Assembly (NCBI GenBank): GCA_025642075.2
Contig: JAODUO010000130.1
Location: forward strand, 210,001-274,000
Length of the DNA: 64,000 nt
Source: Ridgeia piscesae
Lineage: Eukaryota; Annelida; Polychaeta; Sabellida; Siboglinidae
Direction of reading: 5' to 3'
In this document: positions 13,757 to 28,700 of the stretch, piece by piece
How the letters are laid out: each line of letters begins with the position of its first letter
How positions within the stretch are numbered: the stretch's first letter is position 1
Notes under the pieces: generated by a model
Told to the model about the DNA's origin: nothing
Seen by the model: only the letters and a program-made list of their open reading frames with translations
The model's database searches: none
Position numbers and translations under genes: made by a program

Positions 13757-16700
13757 CATGATATGTAATATAATACATTTAGTACTGAATAATAATACCG
13801 ACATGTTTATTTTAACACATACAGTTGACGTTTTCATTGTGAGAATAATTTGACTTTTAGCTTAAAACAACCAATACAACCTTACCATTTATAAACAGTA
13901 CACAGTAATACATAACACCACACATCCTGTAAACTGTGTTAATTACTACTCTCAACAATCCTGTAAATGCAGTCAGCAACCCTCTAAACATAGCTATTTC
14001 TTCTCATTTTCTATGAAAATGTACACAATAGCATTACTTGAGGGAGACACTCAGACAGCCTGGATTAGTTGTGAAGTATTTGGTGATATTGGACAGTTGC
14101 CACATGGGTGTAGGCCTTGTTTACTGCAGGTAGAAGATGACATACTCAGGCTGAATGATTGTTTCCAGTTACTACCGGTACTCACACTTGTAGGTAAACT
14201 GAAAGTATGCAAGGTTAATTTGGTGTCTACCAGAATTATGTGTGGTTTATGCTGAGAAATACACCTTCATGTGTCAGTGTGACAAAACTTTAGATCAGCT
14301 GTTATATGTTATAAAATTTTGCAGCTTGTTGAATTACCCCACAGAGGGTGCTACTAACTAGGTTATTTTGTAAGAAATTTGCTTACTTTGGAGCATAATT
14401 TGTGAAATGTACATCATACATTTCACAAATTATGCTTCAAAGTGAAATGTTTTTACAAAATATTTATCCAAATCGTGGAGTGTTCTCTACTTGCTACTCT
14501 TCAGACGCTGCAAAGTGTTTGTTGGTTTCTTTGCAGAACTCTAAATGATATATCCTTATTGTACTATCCCACCTATATTTTACATATATCATTATGGAAT
14601 ACATTTTGACCAGTCACCATTTATAGGGAGTAACTTATGAATATCAAAACCAAATTAATCCACTACACCAACAGGAAGTTTGTTAAGCTAATATAGTAAT
14701 ACCGAATACAGAAAGTACGTGGTATAGTACATATAAACTGTAACCCCCATGACAAGGTTGTGGGTGCAATGAATGTTATTGTAGAAGTGGAATTTGAATT
14801 CTTCTGGTGTGAATCATTTGCCCCTATCAGCCACATAGTGACAGATTGTGGGCAAGAACTCAGACCACAGCAAGAATTCACTGCTGGATCTGGATATTGT
14901 TTGGTGGAATGAATCTCAATTAAGATGTTATGTAAGGGGGCAGGGTGGGGACCAGAAGGAGAGTGAGGGGTTGCAGGTGGTGGAATGTGTGGGGCACAAG
15001 ACCAACCTGAGTTATGGGTCTGTATTTCCCTCTGGTCCGTCATCAATGTCTCACTTCAAAGGTGACCCAAGACTAAATGGGGCATGTAATGGCCGCTGTT
15101 TACCACTGGCTGTTTCCTGCTGCTAACAAATGGCTACTCAGCCAGGTCCATTGCTATCTTCTGTGTGGGTTAGTGGTCAGGCAAAGCTGACTTGTAAATG
15201 TTATACAGTGTAGTTGCTGTTGGATGGTTTTAGCCTGTATTCAGTCCAGTTTCATCTTTGGTGGTTCTGCAGGTATTACTTTGCATTTCACACGAAACAG
15301 TCCCATTTACTGCTAACTTGAGAACGTTTTTTTCAGAGTTTTGTTCTAGAGTTCACTCTCTGCTAGTTACATATTAACTTCTGAATGGGAGCTTGTAATT
15401 CTCCTGACACCAGCAAATTTCTGAAATACACAGACAATGTCTGGTGAAAAAATGACCCCAAGGTTCAAACCAACGGTCAGCGTGTAAATTCAAACTCTGG
15501 TCCCCTCAATGCACAATCTAGTATTCTGCCCTTACATAGTAAGAGGGATTGTTTGGACCACAAAGAATCCCACTAAATGAACCATCAAAAGTATCCTTCA
15601 GAATGCAGTTTACTGTCAAAACATTCACACAGTTGACAGTGGAGGCAGGTGTAAGTACCAAGTACCTATGAAGTTGCAAATTCCCACACTCAATATTGCA
15701 AACAGGGACAAAGTACAACTAATTCTACTCATTTACTGTTCATACTGTTACAATCCATCTTTAGAGGTTGATTCTTGTGCCATAGAATAAGGAGCCCATG
15801 GAACGCATGTACCGTGAGGGGTGAATTCTAAAGGATATGTACCCCAGGGTATTCAATAGAGTTCATATTGAGCCAGGCAGGACAGACAAGTTTACTCAAG
15901 TTTAAGTTTCACTGTAGCAGTCCCCCGTGGTGTTGGGGTTTTGTTGTTGTCAGATTAAAATGCCCTTCCCTGGAGCCATTGAATCATGTCAAGTGTCTAG
16001 TAGACGCAAGGTGGAGCCGCCATTGTTCAGTCATTGGCGTGTTTCCGTGTGAGAAAACACAACCCTCATGTTCACAGACTTTTCACATCAAGTCCATGTG
16101 TGTTGTTATTGTGTATCGGTTGTTGTTGGGGCGGGGTTAACAACTTGCACCAGTGGAGCAGTAGGTGCAAGTCTGAGGGGTCGAGGGTACACAATGGCTA
16201 GAGAGATAGACAATCTTGGGGAAATGCACTGATGGATTGATATGGCTACACAGCATAACAAAGACCAATGCATGTGCTGCCACCATGTGGGTAATAACTA
16301 AGCAGCTTTGACTAGAAACTGTATTGTAGTTATAGACAGAAAATAACCAATTTGATATCAATTATTGCATGACACTGTTACACTGATTGAGTAATTATTA
16401 TTATTGATTCCAACATAATGCAAATTCAAATGTTAAATGGATGACATAAGTAGGCCTAAGTAAAGAATTGTAACTAAATGTTACAGTTAATTTTAAACAT
16501 TGTAGTTACAATGGAAAATTAACTAGGAGGCATTTTGTATAACTAGTTCCTGCTCGCTCTTCATATTGACTTAATATTGACTGAAAAACAATAATTATTC
16601 ATCATATTTGATAAAATAATAATAATAACGCATACTTTATGTAGCATCCCATCAAAACAATTGCTCTTGTGGAATGTATCGATTATTATAGCACCACAAA

Positions 16701-19700
16701 ATCCTAAAACATTTTAGCTATAATTTTATATTTAATTTTAAAATGTCTGTCTTCAGATGAGCACCGACTCGTAGGGAGCAGCACTGTCACCGTGATTGTC
16801 ACCGATGTCAACGATCACATCCCCGTCTTCCAACAGTCTCGCTACATTGCAACGGTGCACGAGAATCTTCCCCCACCTGCCAAGGTCACACAGGTCACTG
16901 CCAGCGACATGGATGAGGGTGAAAATGCTGAAATCAGGTATTGCCGTGGTTACAGTTTTATAAGTCACATGACCAGATTTATAATTAAATGACCTGCTAA
17001 ATTTAATTTATCTTTGTGAAACTGCAGGTGACGCCAAACCTTGCCTACTTCCTGCTGTTACGTAAATGGAAGTTTGCTTTAGTAACTGCTGTTTATTGTG
17101 CACGTAATTGATCAGCTAACCACAATAGCTGTAAGCATGCAGGGATAATTTCAAAACATGAAACCCTACAGGTTGCAAGAGCCCAGCCCTTAAAAGCGAG
17201 AACTATAATCAATGTAGCATGTCTGTGTAATAGTCTATACGGGGATATGTTTTTCAAAGATAGTTTGCAAGAAATTATCCCATCATTTTGCATAGTTTTA
17301 CTGATAACTAAGCAAAAGAAACATCTATAAAATTCTGTTTGTATAGTGTATTTTGAGATGACCCCTCATGGAAACTGAAAGGGGGATGGTCAGGGTGGGA
17401 TGAGAGGGGTAACAGGATCACCTTTAATGAGATGACAGTGTGTAAGGGGGTAGTCTTGTGTCAGCCACCCCAGGTAATTGCTTGTGCTCACACCTGGATC
17501 TCTACAGAATTTGCAGCAGACAATTTACCCGGGCCATTTTGAACAGAATTTTTTTGTATTTGAGCAGGTTTGTATGTAATTACGTATGCTCACGTTGAAG
17601 GGGGGGCAGACACTAAATGTTATCAGGGGGCATATCATGATGAACAATATCTTTTGCTTCACCTCAAACTGTTTATTTAACAACTGATGTAGCAACATTG
17701 TGTTTTGTGAATTGGTTATGTTTTGATAGCCCCATTCCTTGGTCATGGGTGTTTGTGTAATGTAAACAGCCTTTATGTAGACGCTTAGAACTTTTTGCAT
17801 TGGTTTCGTCTATCTTGATTTCAAGCCAAAGAAAAAAATTCAAGATAAAATCTCTTTAAGTCATGCTGTGATAGTCATTTTAAACATACAATGGACTCTA
17901 ACTGTTTGGAGCATGTTGAGACTTGGTTAAACTGTTCAGTATATATCTGGCGTCCTTGATTTTCCCAGCATACGTGACACACTGAATGCCTGAGTGGTGG
18001 TTTTAATGGGTTTTCTTCAAGAAGACTTTCTTTTGTATACTTCCTGTTATAGCTACTTTTAATTCCCAATATTGCTACTTGATACTTTTGAGAATAAAAT
18101 TTGTCCCATTATAGCTACTTCTGTAATTGTACACTATAGGAGGTGGTAGCAATGGAGCATTAACTATTTCAGATTAACTGAGATTTAAACATCGAGTAGT
18201 AACCTTATGAATATAAGAACATACTTTTTATCATATCTTGATAGATGATGGTGCTTGGTGGTTTCTTTCTGGTAGATTGTATTTCAGGTAGGCACGTTTC
18301 AAAGAAATGAATTTATACCAGTTTATATGGAAATTCAAGCCATAAATATGGAGTTCAACTAAAAATGTATGGCATGTCTGATTTGTGGAAAAGGTTTATT
18401 GTATCTTTGATTGATGTTTCAGTCATGTCCAGGCACACATTAAGTGCCTGGAACTTGATTTTGCACTACATAGTGTATTTATTTTGTTTAGTTTTTATTT
18501 ATTTCATCTCGGATATTTTTTCAAATCTTATTACCATTTCAGAAGTATATTCAAAACAGGCCATAATATGGGAAACAAATACAAAACTCATGGTTTCCAT
18601 GGCAACACAAAACATTGTGTGATAATAAAAAATGCTATATTGGGGGTACATTAGCAAATCATCAAACAAAGATAACAAATTATATTACAAAATACATTTG
18701 TATTTTTATAGGTACAGTTTACTTGGTGACACCGCCTCAAGGTTCTTCATCGACCCAGTGACCGGAGAAATCCAGACGACCGAATCTCTTGACAGAGAGA
18801 TGGTGTCAGAATACCACCTCGTTGTCATGGCAACCGATTCAGGAAATATTCCACTGAGCAGCTCCGTAGAAGTCATCGTCAAAGTAGAAGACGTCAATGA
18901 CAACCCCCTGGTGTTTACACAGCAGGACTTTCGGTTACGAGTCCGAAATCCAACAGAACAAGGTATGTGTGTTTGTAAAATCAAAATGTATTACTACGGC
19001 AGGTTTCCACTTCCCTGCATAGCATCTTTTACTTCCCCTGCCACATCCTCGCAAGCCAAATTACCTCGCAAGTGAGACGTTTAAATTACCCCTGGCCATT
19101 CGTCTCTGTAAAGCTGTGGAATTTGCAGAGTCGAATTATACAATTATAGCAACTGACTTCACCAGTTGCTACTGCACCAGCTGTTGAAACAGCACAAACA
19201 CCCGACTGGTGGGAATCTCTATATAATGACCCATATACACCCTAAACATTGCATGTAGGACAAATCTGAAATCACCCAAAATGCTGGAGACTGGCCACTC
19301 TATTCGTAGGTGATTTCATTAGCTGACATTAAAAGAGGGTGTTTTGAAAGGGGTGTGCTGGGGGTAGAGAAGAGCTGGTACAGGCAGGCAAGGGTGACAG
19401 ACCCCAGGCAGACTGGACCAGCAGCTTATAGTGTCCCTTACGGAAGACCCAGGCAATGTAGGGTGAACAAAATTACCCAAGTGTCAACACTGTGACTGAT
19501 ACAGCCATGTTGTTATTGGCCAACCCAATCAGAAAAAATTGCTGTGATTTAACTACCACATACATTTGTGACTGACCGTTGAGTTGCTTTACTGGGGCAT
19601 GTACACTCACAATACATGGTACTCCCTGTTCATTTTTAATCGGGTACAGCGCCATAAATTTGTGTCATAACAAGTTGCCCAAATAGGAATGAAATTGCAT

Positions 19701-22700
19701 TAATCACACACACTGATGACAAAGTCCTGACGATGTGTTACGATTTCTTCTGACAGAAAAATGTGAAATTAATCATCAGTGTAGACTGGGTACTAGCTGT
19801 AAAAAACATGGGAACTCCACTGAAGTGTAAACTAATTCTCCCAAACATTGATGTCTTTGTCGAGGCATTAGCTATGGGTTACTTCTTGCCGTCATTGCAC
19901 CCGTCTATATACGTGTGTCTGGTACAACTTTTAGGGTGCGTTTGTTTCTTTCCAAATGTCTTATTTATACTTTGTTGCTTTCAATAAGTTCACCGATGAG
20001 TTTGTAAGCTGTTTGCACCGGAAAACAAATTGTGGTTAACTTTGAAGTCACTTTCCTCGACGTGGGTGGCCATTGGCAGGATATGATTAACATGAAATAT
20101 CTGCTTTTTTACTTAATTAAAGATGACATGGCATAAACTAAACTAAACTAAACTCATAAAAAAATAATACAACATTATAGCAATTATGTCAGACCACCCA
20201 CAATGCCCACTGATGTGATGTGTCTTTAGGACATTTTGGCAGTTAACAATGCAGATACAGACATGCTTGTTTAATATATTTTTAGTAAACAAATCTACTT
20301 TTATCCCAGAAATAGGCACAACATTAGACTTCTTTGATAGTGTCTGCGACTCTGAGCCTCCTATTTTATTTGGAATGCCAGCATATTTTCATGACACATA
20401 TCCCCGGAATTGTTTTACTCTTGTGTAATAAGTGTATGCTGCATTTATATTAATAAGAATATTGATAAATGTCACGTCAACTCTGGTAACATTTTATTAT
20501 AATATTGCCAGGTTCGTTCCTCCTGGGAGTCATGGCAACTGACCGAGACGACACGTCCAGTGACCAGGTGGAATACAGATTGTCAGGTGATGCGGCAAAC
20601 TCCGTCACTATTGACTCAAAGACAGGCATTGTCACAGCTAAATCTCGCCTCACGTCTGACTCCACCAGTCGCCTCAGTTTCACCATACAGGCAACCAATG
20701 AGGTGAGGGTTTGACGAGTGACGTAAGCAGCCAAATGTTGACTGAGTATCTCATTGTCGAAAAATTAATTTGTTTCAGGGTTTTGTAATTAATTTCACAT
20801 GACTATCCTTGGGTAAGGTTATTTAAAGAGAAAAACTGTACAAGAATCAATTGCGTAAGGCTCCTTTCTGAATGAAGATTTTCTCCCATTGGTCTGGCGA
20901 ACATTTAAACCAACTTAGCATCCACTTCTAGATGCTTGCTCCCTTATTGAAATGTATTATGTAGATGTAATGAATTCTTTAAACCTAATGTAATTCTATA
21001 TTTTGTTAACTGTTATGCAGATGTCGTCATTTATTTATGTGACCTTAGATTGATTACACATTAGTTTCTGTGCGACTTAACATCACCTGTTTTATCTAGA
21101 TCTCCCTAATTCTCGTACATGTTACTTTTAGAACTGGCATGGCACCATTGCTGAAGCGAAAGTGGTGCTCAGTTTCCTACCTGCCGACGCTACACACTTC
21201 CCGAAGTTTTCGACATCTCAGCGGAACTTCCGCATCGTTGAGACAGCCAAAGTAGGTGACGTCATCACTACGGTAACAGCGACCTCACCAAAACCTTCGT
21301 CGACAATCTCCTACTATATTGTCGGTGGCAACGTCGACGAATCGTTCATGGTGACTGATTCGGGTGAAGTGAAAGTTCACAGCAGTCTTGACTATGAAAG
21401 AACAAAAAATTACATGTTATACATAGAGGCGAGAGATGATGACACACCTCCACTCTCAACATTTGACTTGTTGAATGTCGTCATTGAAGACGAAAATGAC
21501 AATGCTCCGGAGTTTGTCACGTCCTACTTCAACACCAGTGTCATGGAGGATGAATTCTCGTCAGAACTTGTCACCACTGTCACGGCTGAAGACGCTGATT
21601 CGGGCGAGAATGGAATGATCAAATACAGGTTTATTGGTGGCAATGACAATGAGGCATTCACTATCAATGAAGTATCAGGAAAGATACGAACCTCGATGAC
21701 ATTGGATCGGGAAACTCAGAGTCACTACATGTTGACAGTAGCTGCTGTAGACCAGGTAAGACTTTACCTACATGATGTGTATAACAATATTTCTAACACT
21801 TCAATAACACCTATATCCTTAAAAGGTTCAAGCTCAGAGGTGCAACAAACAAAATCATTTGTTTAGTCATATATGGGGACAGGCAAAAATTGTCATTGGA
21901 GCATGGAACCGCCAACAATTTATGGTTGAAAAGCAATATCAAACAAATAGGTTTTCAGTTTTTTATGAAAGATGTCTATAATTTCAGAAGAATTAATAGT
22001 AATAGGGAGTTGATTCCAAATTGTTAGCGCAGCCACAGAGAAAGCAGTTTGCCAAATACGTGCGTGCGTGCGTGCATGGTGCGTGCGTGTGTGCGTGCGT
22101 GCGTGAGTGCGTGCGTGCGTGCGTGCGTACATGCATGCATGAGTTTTGTGTACAGACCATAATGAATATAACACATGATGGCTGTGTGAATGATCATCTA
22201 CAATGACCAATATTTAACAGTGTACAAAACACATCTTGCACTTTCAAACAAGAACATTCACAGACTACCAAGAACCAGTGGACTTCACCGAGTCGTTATT
22301 TTGTAGGGTCAACCCCAGAAGACAGCTACAGCCACTGTAGATGTCCACATCTTGGACAAGAATGACCGTCCACCTGTCTTCACCCAGTACTTCAACAGCA
22401 AACTTCCTGAGAACACACCAGTTGGGACATTCGTTGTGAGAGTGACGTCCACTGACCGTGACGTCAGTCCCAACAACCGACACACCTACAAGCTGACCAG
22501 TAACCCTGGGGGTAAATTTGCGATTGACACTGACAGCGGCGATGTGACAGTGGCAGGCGTGTTGGACCGGGAAACAAAGGACGAATACATCTTGCGAGTC
22601 GCTGCAAATGACGGTGCTTACAACGCGGAGACGTCTCTCGCCATCGATGTCCTTGATGTCAACGACAACGCCCCAAAGTTTGACGAATCAACATATCAAT

Positions 22701-25700
22701 TTGATTTTGTGGCATCGCACCCTGTTGGCACGCGTGTCGGGAAGGTGTCAGCGACTGACCACGATGCTGACGGTGTCAACTCAGCGGTGTATTTCCGATT
22801 GGCTACCCCGTCTAGTGTGATGCGATTGGACGCCGAAACAGGCGAGTTGTTTTCATCATCGGTGCTTCAGTTCGCTGATGCGGAAGTATCGCCAATGAAT
22901 ACGCTGTCACTGACGGTGATGGCAATTGACCGTGGGTCTCCCCCTATGTCGGGTCAAGCAACTGTCACCGTGGTGATACAGCCAGCCAATCAGTATACCC
23001 CTGTGTTTGAGAAGGACACCTACTCAACGGCTGTGATGGACCACTCTGCTGTGGGAACTTCTGTCATACAGATCACTGCCAGGTGAGTGCAGGAGGGATT
23101 TCGTTGTAAAGAGGGGTTTCTCTATGCATGAGAAGAGGTTTTTTTGTGAGGATGGGTTTCTCTATTCAGAGTGGATTTTGTTGTACAGAAGGTTTTTTTG
23201 CGTAAGGAGAAGTTTCTTTGTAAAGAGAGTTTTCTTTTGGCAGGGTATTTTTTGTAAAGAGGATTTTGTCTATGCAAAAGGAGGGTATCTTTTTGTAAGG
23301 ATGGGTTAATTTGTTTGTAAGGAGGGTGTTTTCTGTGAGAAAAGAGGTTTCTCTGTACATATGATGGCTTTTCTGCATAGAGTTGTTTCTTTGTAAAGAG
23401 ATATTTCTCAATTTTCAAGTTCTCTCTAAGGAGGGGTTTCTTTGAAAGGAGGGTTTCTCTGTAATGATTTGATTTCTCTAAGTACACTGTACATGGTTTC
23501 ACTGTGTTCTATTTGAGAAAGGAAGGATTTCTCTAAGAAGAATTGGGTTTTCTGAGCAAGGACAGGGTTTCTTGGTGATAAAAGACAGATTTTTCTAAAT
23601 GAGAATGTGATTTATCTATGAGTATATCAGGATATCTCACTAAGAAAGGGATGGGTTTCTTCTGAGCAAGGAGTTTCTCTGCGAGTAAGGACTGGCCGTC
23701 TGAGCTCATGGAAGTAACACTTCCGCAACGGAGCTGCTTTTGACCTTACATGGTGACTCCCCACTTTAACAAACCTATGTTTTCTGATGAAATGCTTTGG
23801 AGCTAAGCCACAGAACATGTGTTTCTTCTACATGCACATAATTCCAACTGACATCAATGTCATCTAAGTGTGGTGTGTTCTCAGGGACGGGGACAAGACT
23901 GGAGTGAATGCTGAGGTGCAGTACTCACAGGTCGGCAACAAGTCACACTACTTCAAGGTCGATGCCTCAACAGGTAGGTCAAGGTCAAGTTAGGCTGGTC
24001 AACGTTGCTCATTTGCAATGACATGTCCTTTAGATATGTGTCTATGATGAATGTTGGAAGGAATACCAATGTGTAACATTACTTGTTTCGTTTCTGCTGT
24101 TTCCAAGCTTTCTTTGCAGATCTGTAGATTTCCAGCTGTATAAAATTTTAATTTTATTTTCTGTGTGCATATGTTAAAAAATAAAATTGGTTTAGATGGA
24201 GACTATAAGTAAACAAAAAATAAAACTGGTTTAGATGGAGACTATAAGTAAACAAAAAGTGATTGGAAGCGAGGGTGCAGCTGCTAGTTTCTATTTTATT
24301 AATCTAATATTACGTTCTTGTGACTGCAACATCCATGGTGCCAATTTGTGTTTAGTCATTTTATTAATCTTGTAACAATGTTTGCAGTTTGAAAGATTCC
24401 ACCTGCAACACATTCAAATGGTAAACAAAACATCTAGCTTCAAAACAAAATTTATTGGCAATAATGCTCATTGCTGAGGTGAGTAGAGTTATCCACAATA
24501 CCCTTTGATGTTTAACTTTCCCACATTCTAGACAGCAGACTTCCCATTACAGATTACTGCTCAGCCTATTCTAGACTGAGGAGCTGACAACCTTCATTTA
24601 TTTTAATATAACTGTGCCCAGATGAACATGAACGCATGTGTTCACCCTCTACTACTGGTTGTAGGTTGGCTGTCAGTCGCCCGCTCACTCATCGGTGTAC
24701 AGCAGAAGTCATATATCCTCCGGATCAAGGCTCAAGACAAAGGCGACCCATCGAAACATGCCATTGCATCTGTTCACCTCCAGGTGGCGCCTATGAACCT
24801 ACACGTGCCTCAGTTTCACGGCAACGGCTTATCCTTCCAAGTGACTATTCCCGAAAATAAACCGGTCGGTTCAACGATTGCCGGCGTGACAGCAGACGAT
24901 GACGATGACGGCCCAAATGGTCAGGTGTCATACTACATCACAGGGGGCAACACCGAGGGCTTATTCTCGATCGATGAGAGCAGGGGGTACTTAAAAATTG
25001 CAAAACCACTCGATTATGAAACATTGAGCGAACACAAGTTGGACGTTACGGCACGGGACCAGGGTGTGATTCCACAACAGACCACCAGGGGATTCACAGT
25101 TCATCTAACCGACGTCAACGACAATGCTCCGGTGTTTCATCAAGAAGTTTACGATGCTGACGTTGTCGAGAATTCCCCGAGTGGCATGCCGATACTGCGG
25201 CTGAGTGCTGACGATGCTGACACGTCACCAAATGCTGTGATCCGCTACTACATCACGGACTCGACAGAGGCAGGGTCAAAGTTCAACATGAACCCCGAGA
25301 CAGGAATGCTGCGTTGTCAAGGTAGTTAGTGACATGTGTACACTGGTGGAAGTCAGTTTCATCCTTTGTGACACCTAACGCATTGCCTATACCGCTGTAA
25401 AATAGTAATTCCTGTCTCTAATGTTAATTGTTCTGTATCTGTCTACATGAAAGCAGTCAGAATGGCCTATTGGTATCTCTAGAATGAGATAACATTATAT
25501 TTCAATGACACTGATTTATAGAGGGTATGGACTTACCACTCATCACTATATTTTGTTATGCCATTTACTTTACTCGTGTATACTAATACATTTTGAATAC
25601 TTTTGTTAGATACGTAAACATACACCTATATTATTATGTTGTTAAATGAATAGAAGTGTAGTAAGATTCAAAAAATGTTGTAATAGTTACTGTATATTTA

Positions 25701-28700
25701 TGTCAACTCGATTGTTGTGCATCATATTACAGAATGTTTTAATAAACCATTTATTCATTCAAGGTCACCTTGACTACGAGATTCAATCGGAATACAAGGT
25801 CATTGTGAAGGCCGTGAACCCTGGGACGACCCTCAGCGGTACTACGACTGTGCTTGTTCATGTCACTGGGGTGAATGAATACGTGCCAAAGTTCACCGAG
25901 GCGGAATACACATTTGTAGTGAGCGAATCGGCCAAGCCAGGATACAAAGCGGGAGCCGTGCTTGCAACAGACGCTGATGGAGGGGAGGAGGGAACTGTGT
26001 TGTATTACCTCATTGGTGACAGCAACATGAGAGGATTTCAGATTGGTCGCAAGAGTGGAGCGATCACGATCGTGAATTCAATCGATCGCGAAACGACCAG
26101 TGAAATAATTCTCGACGTACTTGCGAAGAACCATGGCGCTATCAGAGGCAATGATACGGCACGCTGTCATGTGCGGGTCAGAGTTCGTGATGCAAACGAT
26201 CCTCCACAGTTTACGCAGTCTGTATTCGAGGACACCGTAAAAGAGGACTCGGCACCCGGCACACAGGTGCTTAGGCTGTCAGCCATTGATAATGACCTGA
26301 ATGTAGACTTCAATCGATTCATCTACCGCATTCTGGCCGGAAATATTGGTACGGCCTTCAAGGTCAATCCAGCCACTGGCTGGGTATTGGTCAATGGGGT
26401 GCTTGACCGTGAGAAGATTGCAACATATAACCTGACGGTTGCTGCAGTGGACAGTGGTCAGCCCCCTAAAACAGGTCAGTGTGTGGTCTTTTTATAATTG
26501 TATCATCATTGCGATTTATGTAGCACAATTTATGTATGACAACCCAGTTACACAGAAATAGTGGAACACTAGATTAGCATTAATTACTGCATATGATACA
26601 TAGTAAATATATGTCATAAAAAGTGTCTTAATTTACAATCCCTTAGTACATGTAGGCAAGCCTAAAGATGCATTCTTAGGATATTCTTGACATTCAGCGA
26701 TGTGTCTGTGTGTGTTAGGTTTTGCAGCATCAGATTAAATTTCAAGTATATATGAAATAATAAAGAAATATACTAAATTGTATCATGTTTGCTCAGGAAA
26801 ATGTACAAATGTTATTTTAAACTTGGTCAATGATGACAGAAGACACCTCTGGGGAGAAGGAACTTCTCAATCATAACCTCTGACCTCTTACCTTACAGGA
26901 ACTGCCGTTGTCAAGATTCACGTGGGTGACGTCAACGACAATGGCCCGCACTTTGAACCTTCTGTTCCTGTTGGTCATGTGACAGAGAACCAAGAGCCGA
27001 TGTCCAACATCGTCATCAACCTTGTGACCTACACAAAGGACCTTGACCTTGTGCCAAACACAGAGCCGTACAAGTACCACCTGCTTGACCACACCAATCT
27101 GTTTGTTGTTGGGGAAACATCGGGTCTTGTGCAGACGCGGAAATCACTGGACCATGAAGCGGTGTCCAAATATCAGGTCAAACTGAGGGTGACAGATGGA
27201 GGAAAACCAACAATGACATCGACGTTGACGATGGCTGTTGCGGTTGACGATGAGAATGACAACCCATCGAGAGCTCGTGATTTGCACGTAACGGTGTACG
27301 CATACAACGGGAAAGTAGACAGCGGAAAGATCGCTGACGTTCGGCCGCAGGATGACGATGTTGTTGGGAATTATAAATGCAAGATATCCAGTGGCGACCA
27401 ATCAAAATTCAGTATACCTCAGTCATGTGATCTGCATGTGACCACCTTGCATTCGATGGAGTCGTTCAATTTGGGCATCAGTGGCAGCGACGGACGACAC
27501 AGTGTGGTGGACTACAGAACTACAATTAAATTTAATAGATTTGACCGCGGTAGCATCGACAAAGGCATTGCAGTCCATCTCTCTGGCATGACGGCTTCAC
27601 AGTTTCTGGCTGAATCCTACACCGTGTTTACTCGTATTATGAGACAAACCCTTCCTAATGACCAGACACTCCTGCTCTTTAGCATTGCTGACCTTCCCCC
27701 TCACGGCACTAGACTGATGCTGGCCGTGAAGACAGCCAACGGCAGCTACCTGGCACGCCACCTAGTGGCGCAGATCTTGACAAACAACCGACAGAACATT
27801 GAGCAAAAAAGTGGGATTCACATATCTGCAGTCAATTACGATCCATGTGCAGTAGAAGCTTGTTTGAATAGGGGTAAGTGTTCATATAAGATGTCTGTGG
27901 GAGACGCCATGACGATCGTTGACAGTGATGCCTTGGTGTTCTCGTCTGCTACCATAACAGGAAGTATGCACTGCACATGCCCGGACGGATTCGTGGGGTC
28001 CCGGTGTGAACGCCAGATCACCGGGTGTAACATAGACGGATGTAGCAATGGTGGAACGTGTTGTCGTGAAGCTGACAGTTCATATCAGTGCTACTGTCAG
28101 CCATCTTGGAAGGGGCCGCTGTGCAACGTCGACGTCAATGAGTGTGTTGACACTGCGCCATGTCAAAACGGCGCAACCTGCGTCAACACCGCCGGCGCAT
28201 ACAGCTGTCAGTGCCCTGTTGGTTACACCGGTGTAAACTGCGAATATACCATCGAATACTGCGAGAGGTCATCGTGTGAGTCGCATGCATCGACTACAGT
28301 GGCGCCACACCTGTGCAAGTGTAAATATGGCAATGACGGTGAACACTGCGACGGAAACATTCGCTCATTCTCGCCGATTTCCTACATCGAGTACAGTGTA
28401 GCCCTGTCAAATCAGCGCAACCGTATCGTCATTGAGTTTGCAACTGTCAAGCGAAACGCATTGTTGTTCTACTACCCTGCAGGCAGTGAGAAATACATTG
28501 CACTTGAGATTGTCAATGGCACGTTACGATTGTCGTTTGCACTTGGGGCAGGCGATTCCAACAATTTGACCCTTCCCAAGGTCATCAACAATGGACTGTG
28601 GCACCGCCTGGAGGCAGACAGAAATGGAAATGTAAGATCACGCTGATATTTTGTGCAGTTCTAAGATATCTATTTAATATTTTAGATATATATAGTTTTA

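Larger units (their letters stand above)
9473..16756 (+). other. FAT4 intron d-e (7.3 kb)
   Basis: The largest intron in the window. It contains a short 12 bp hairpin (11072-11103), a LINE/SINE tail (11690-11767), an (AT)n run (13692-13752) and a 97 bp foldback (14365-14461). No missing cadherin exon was seen: exons d and e join in phase inside r5 without loss. Confidence 0.75.
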
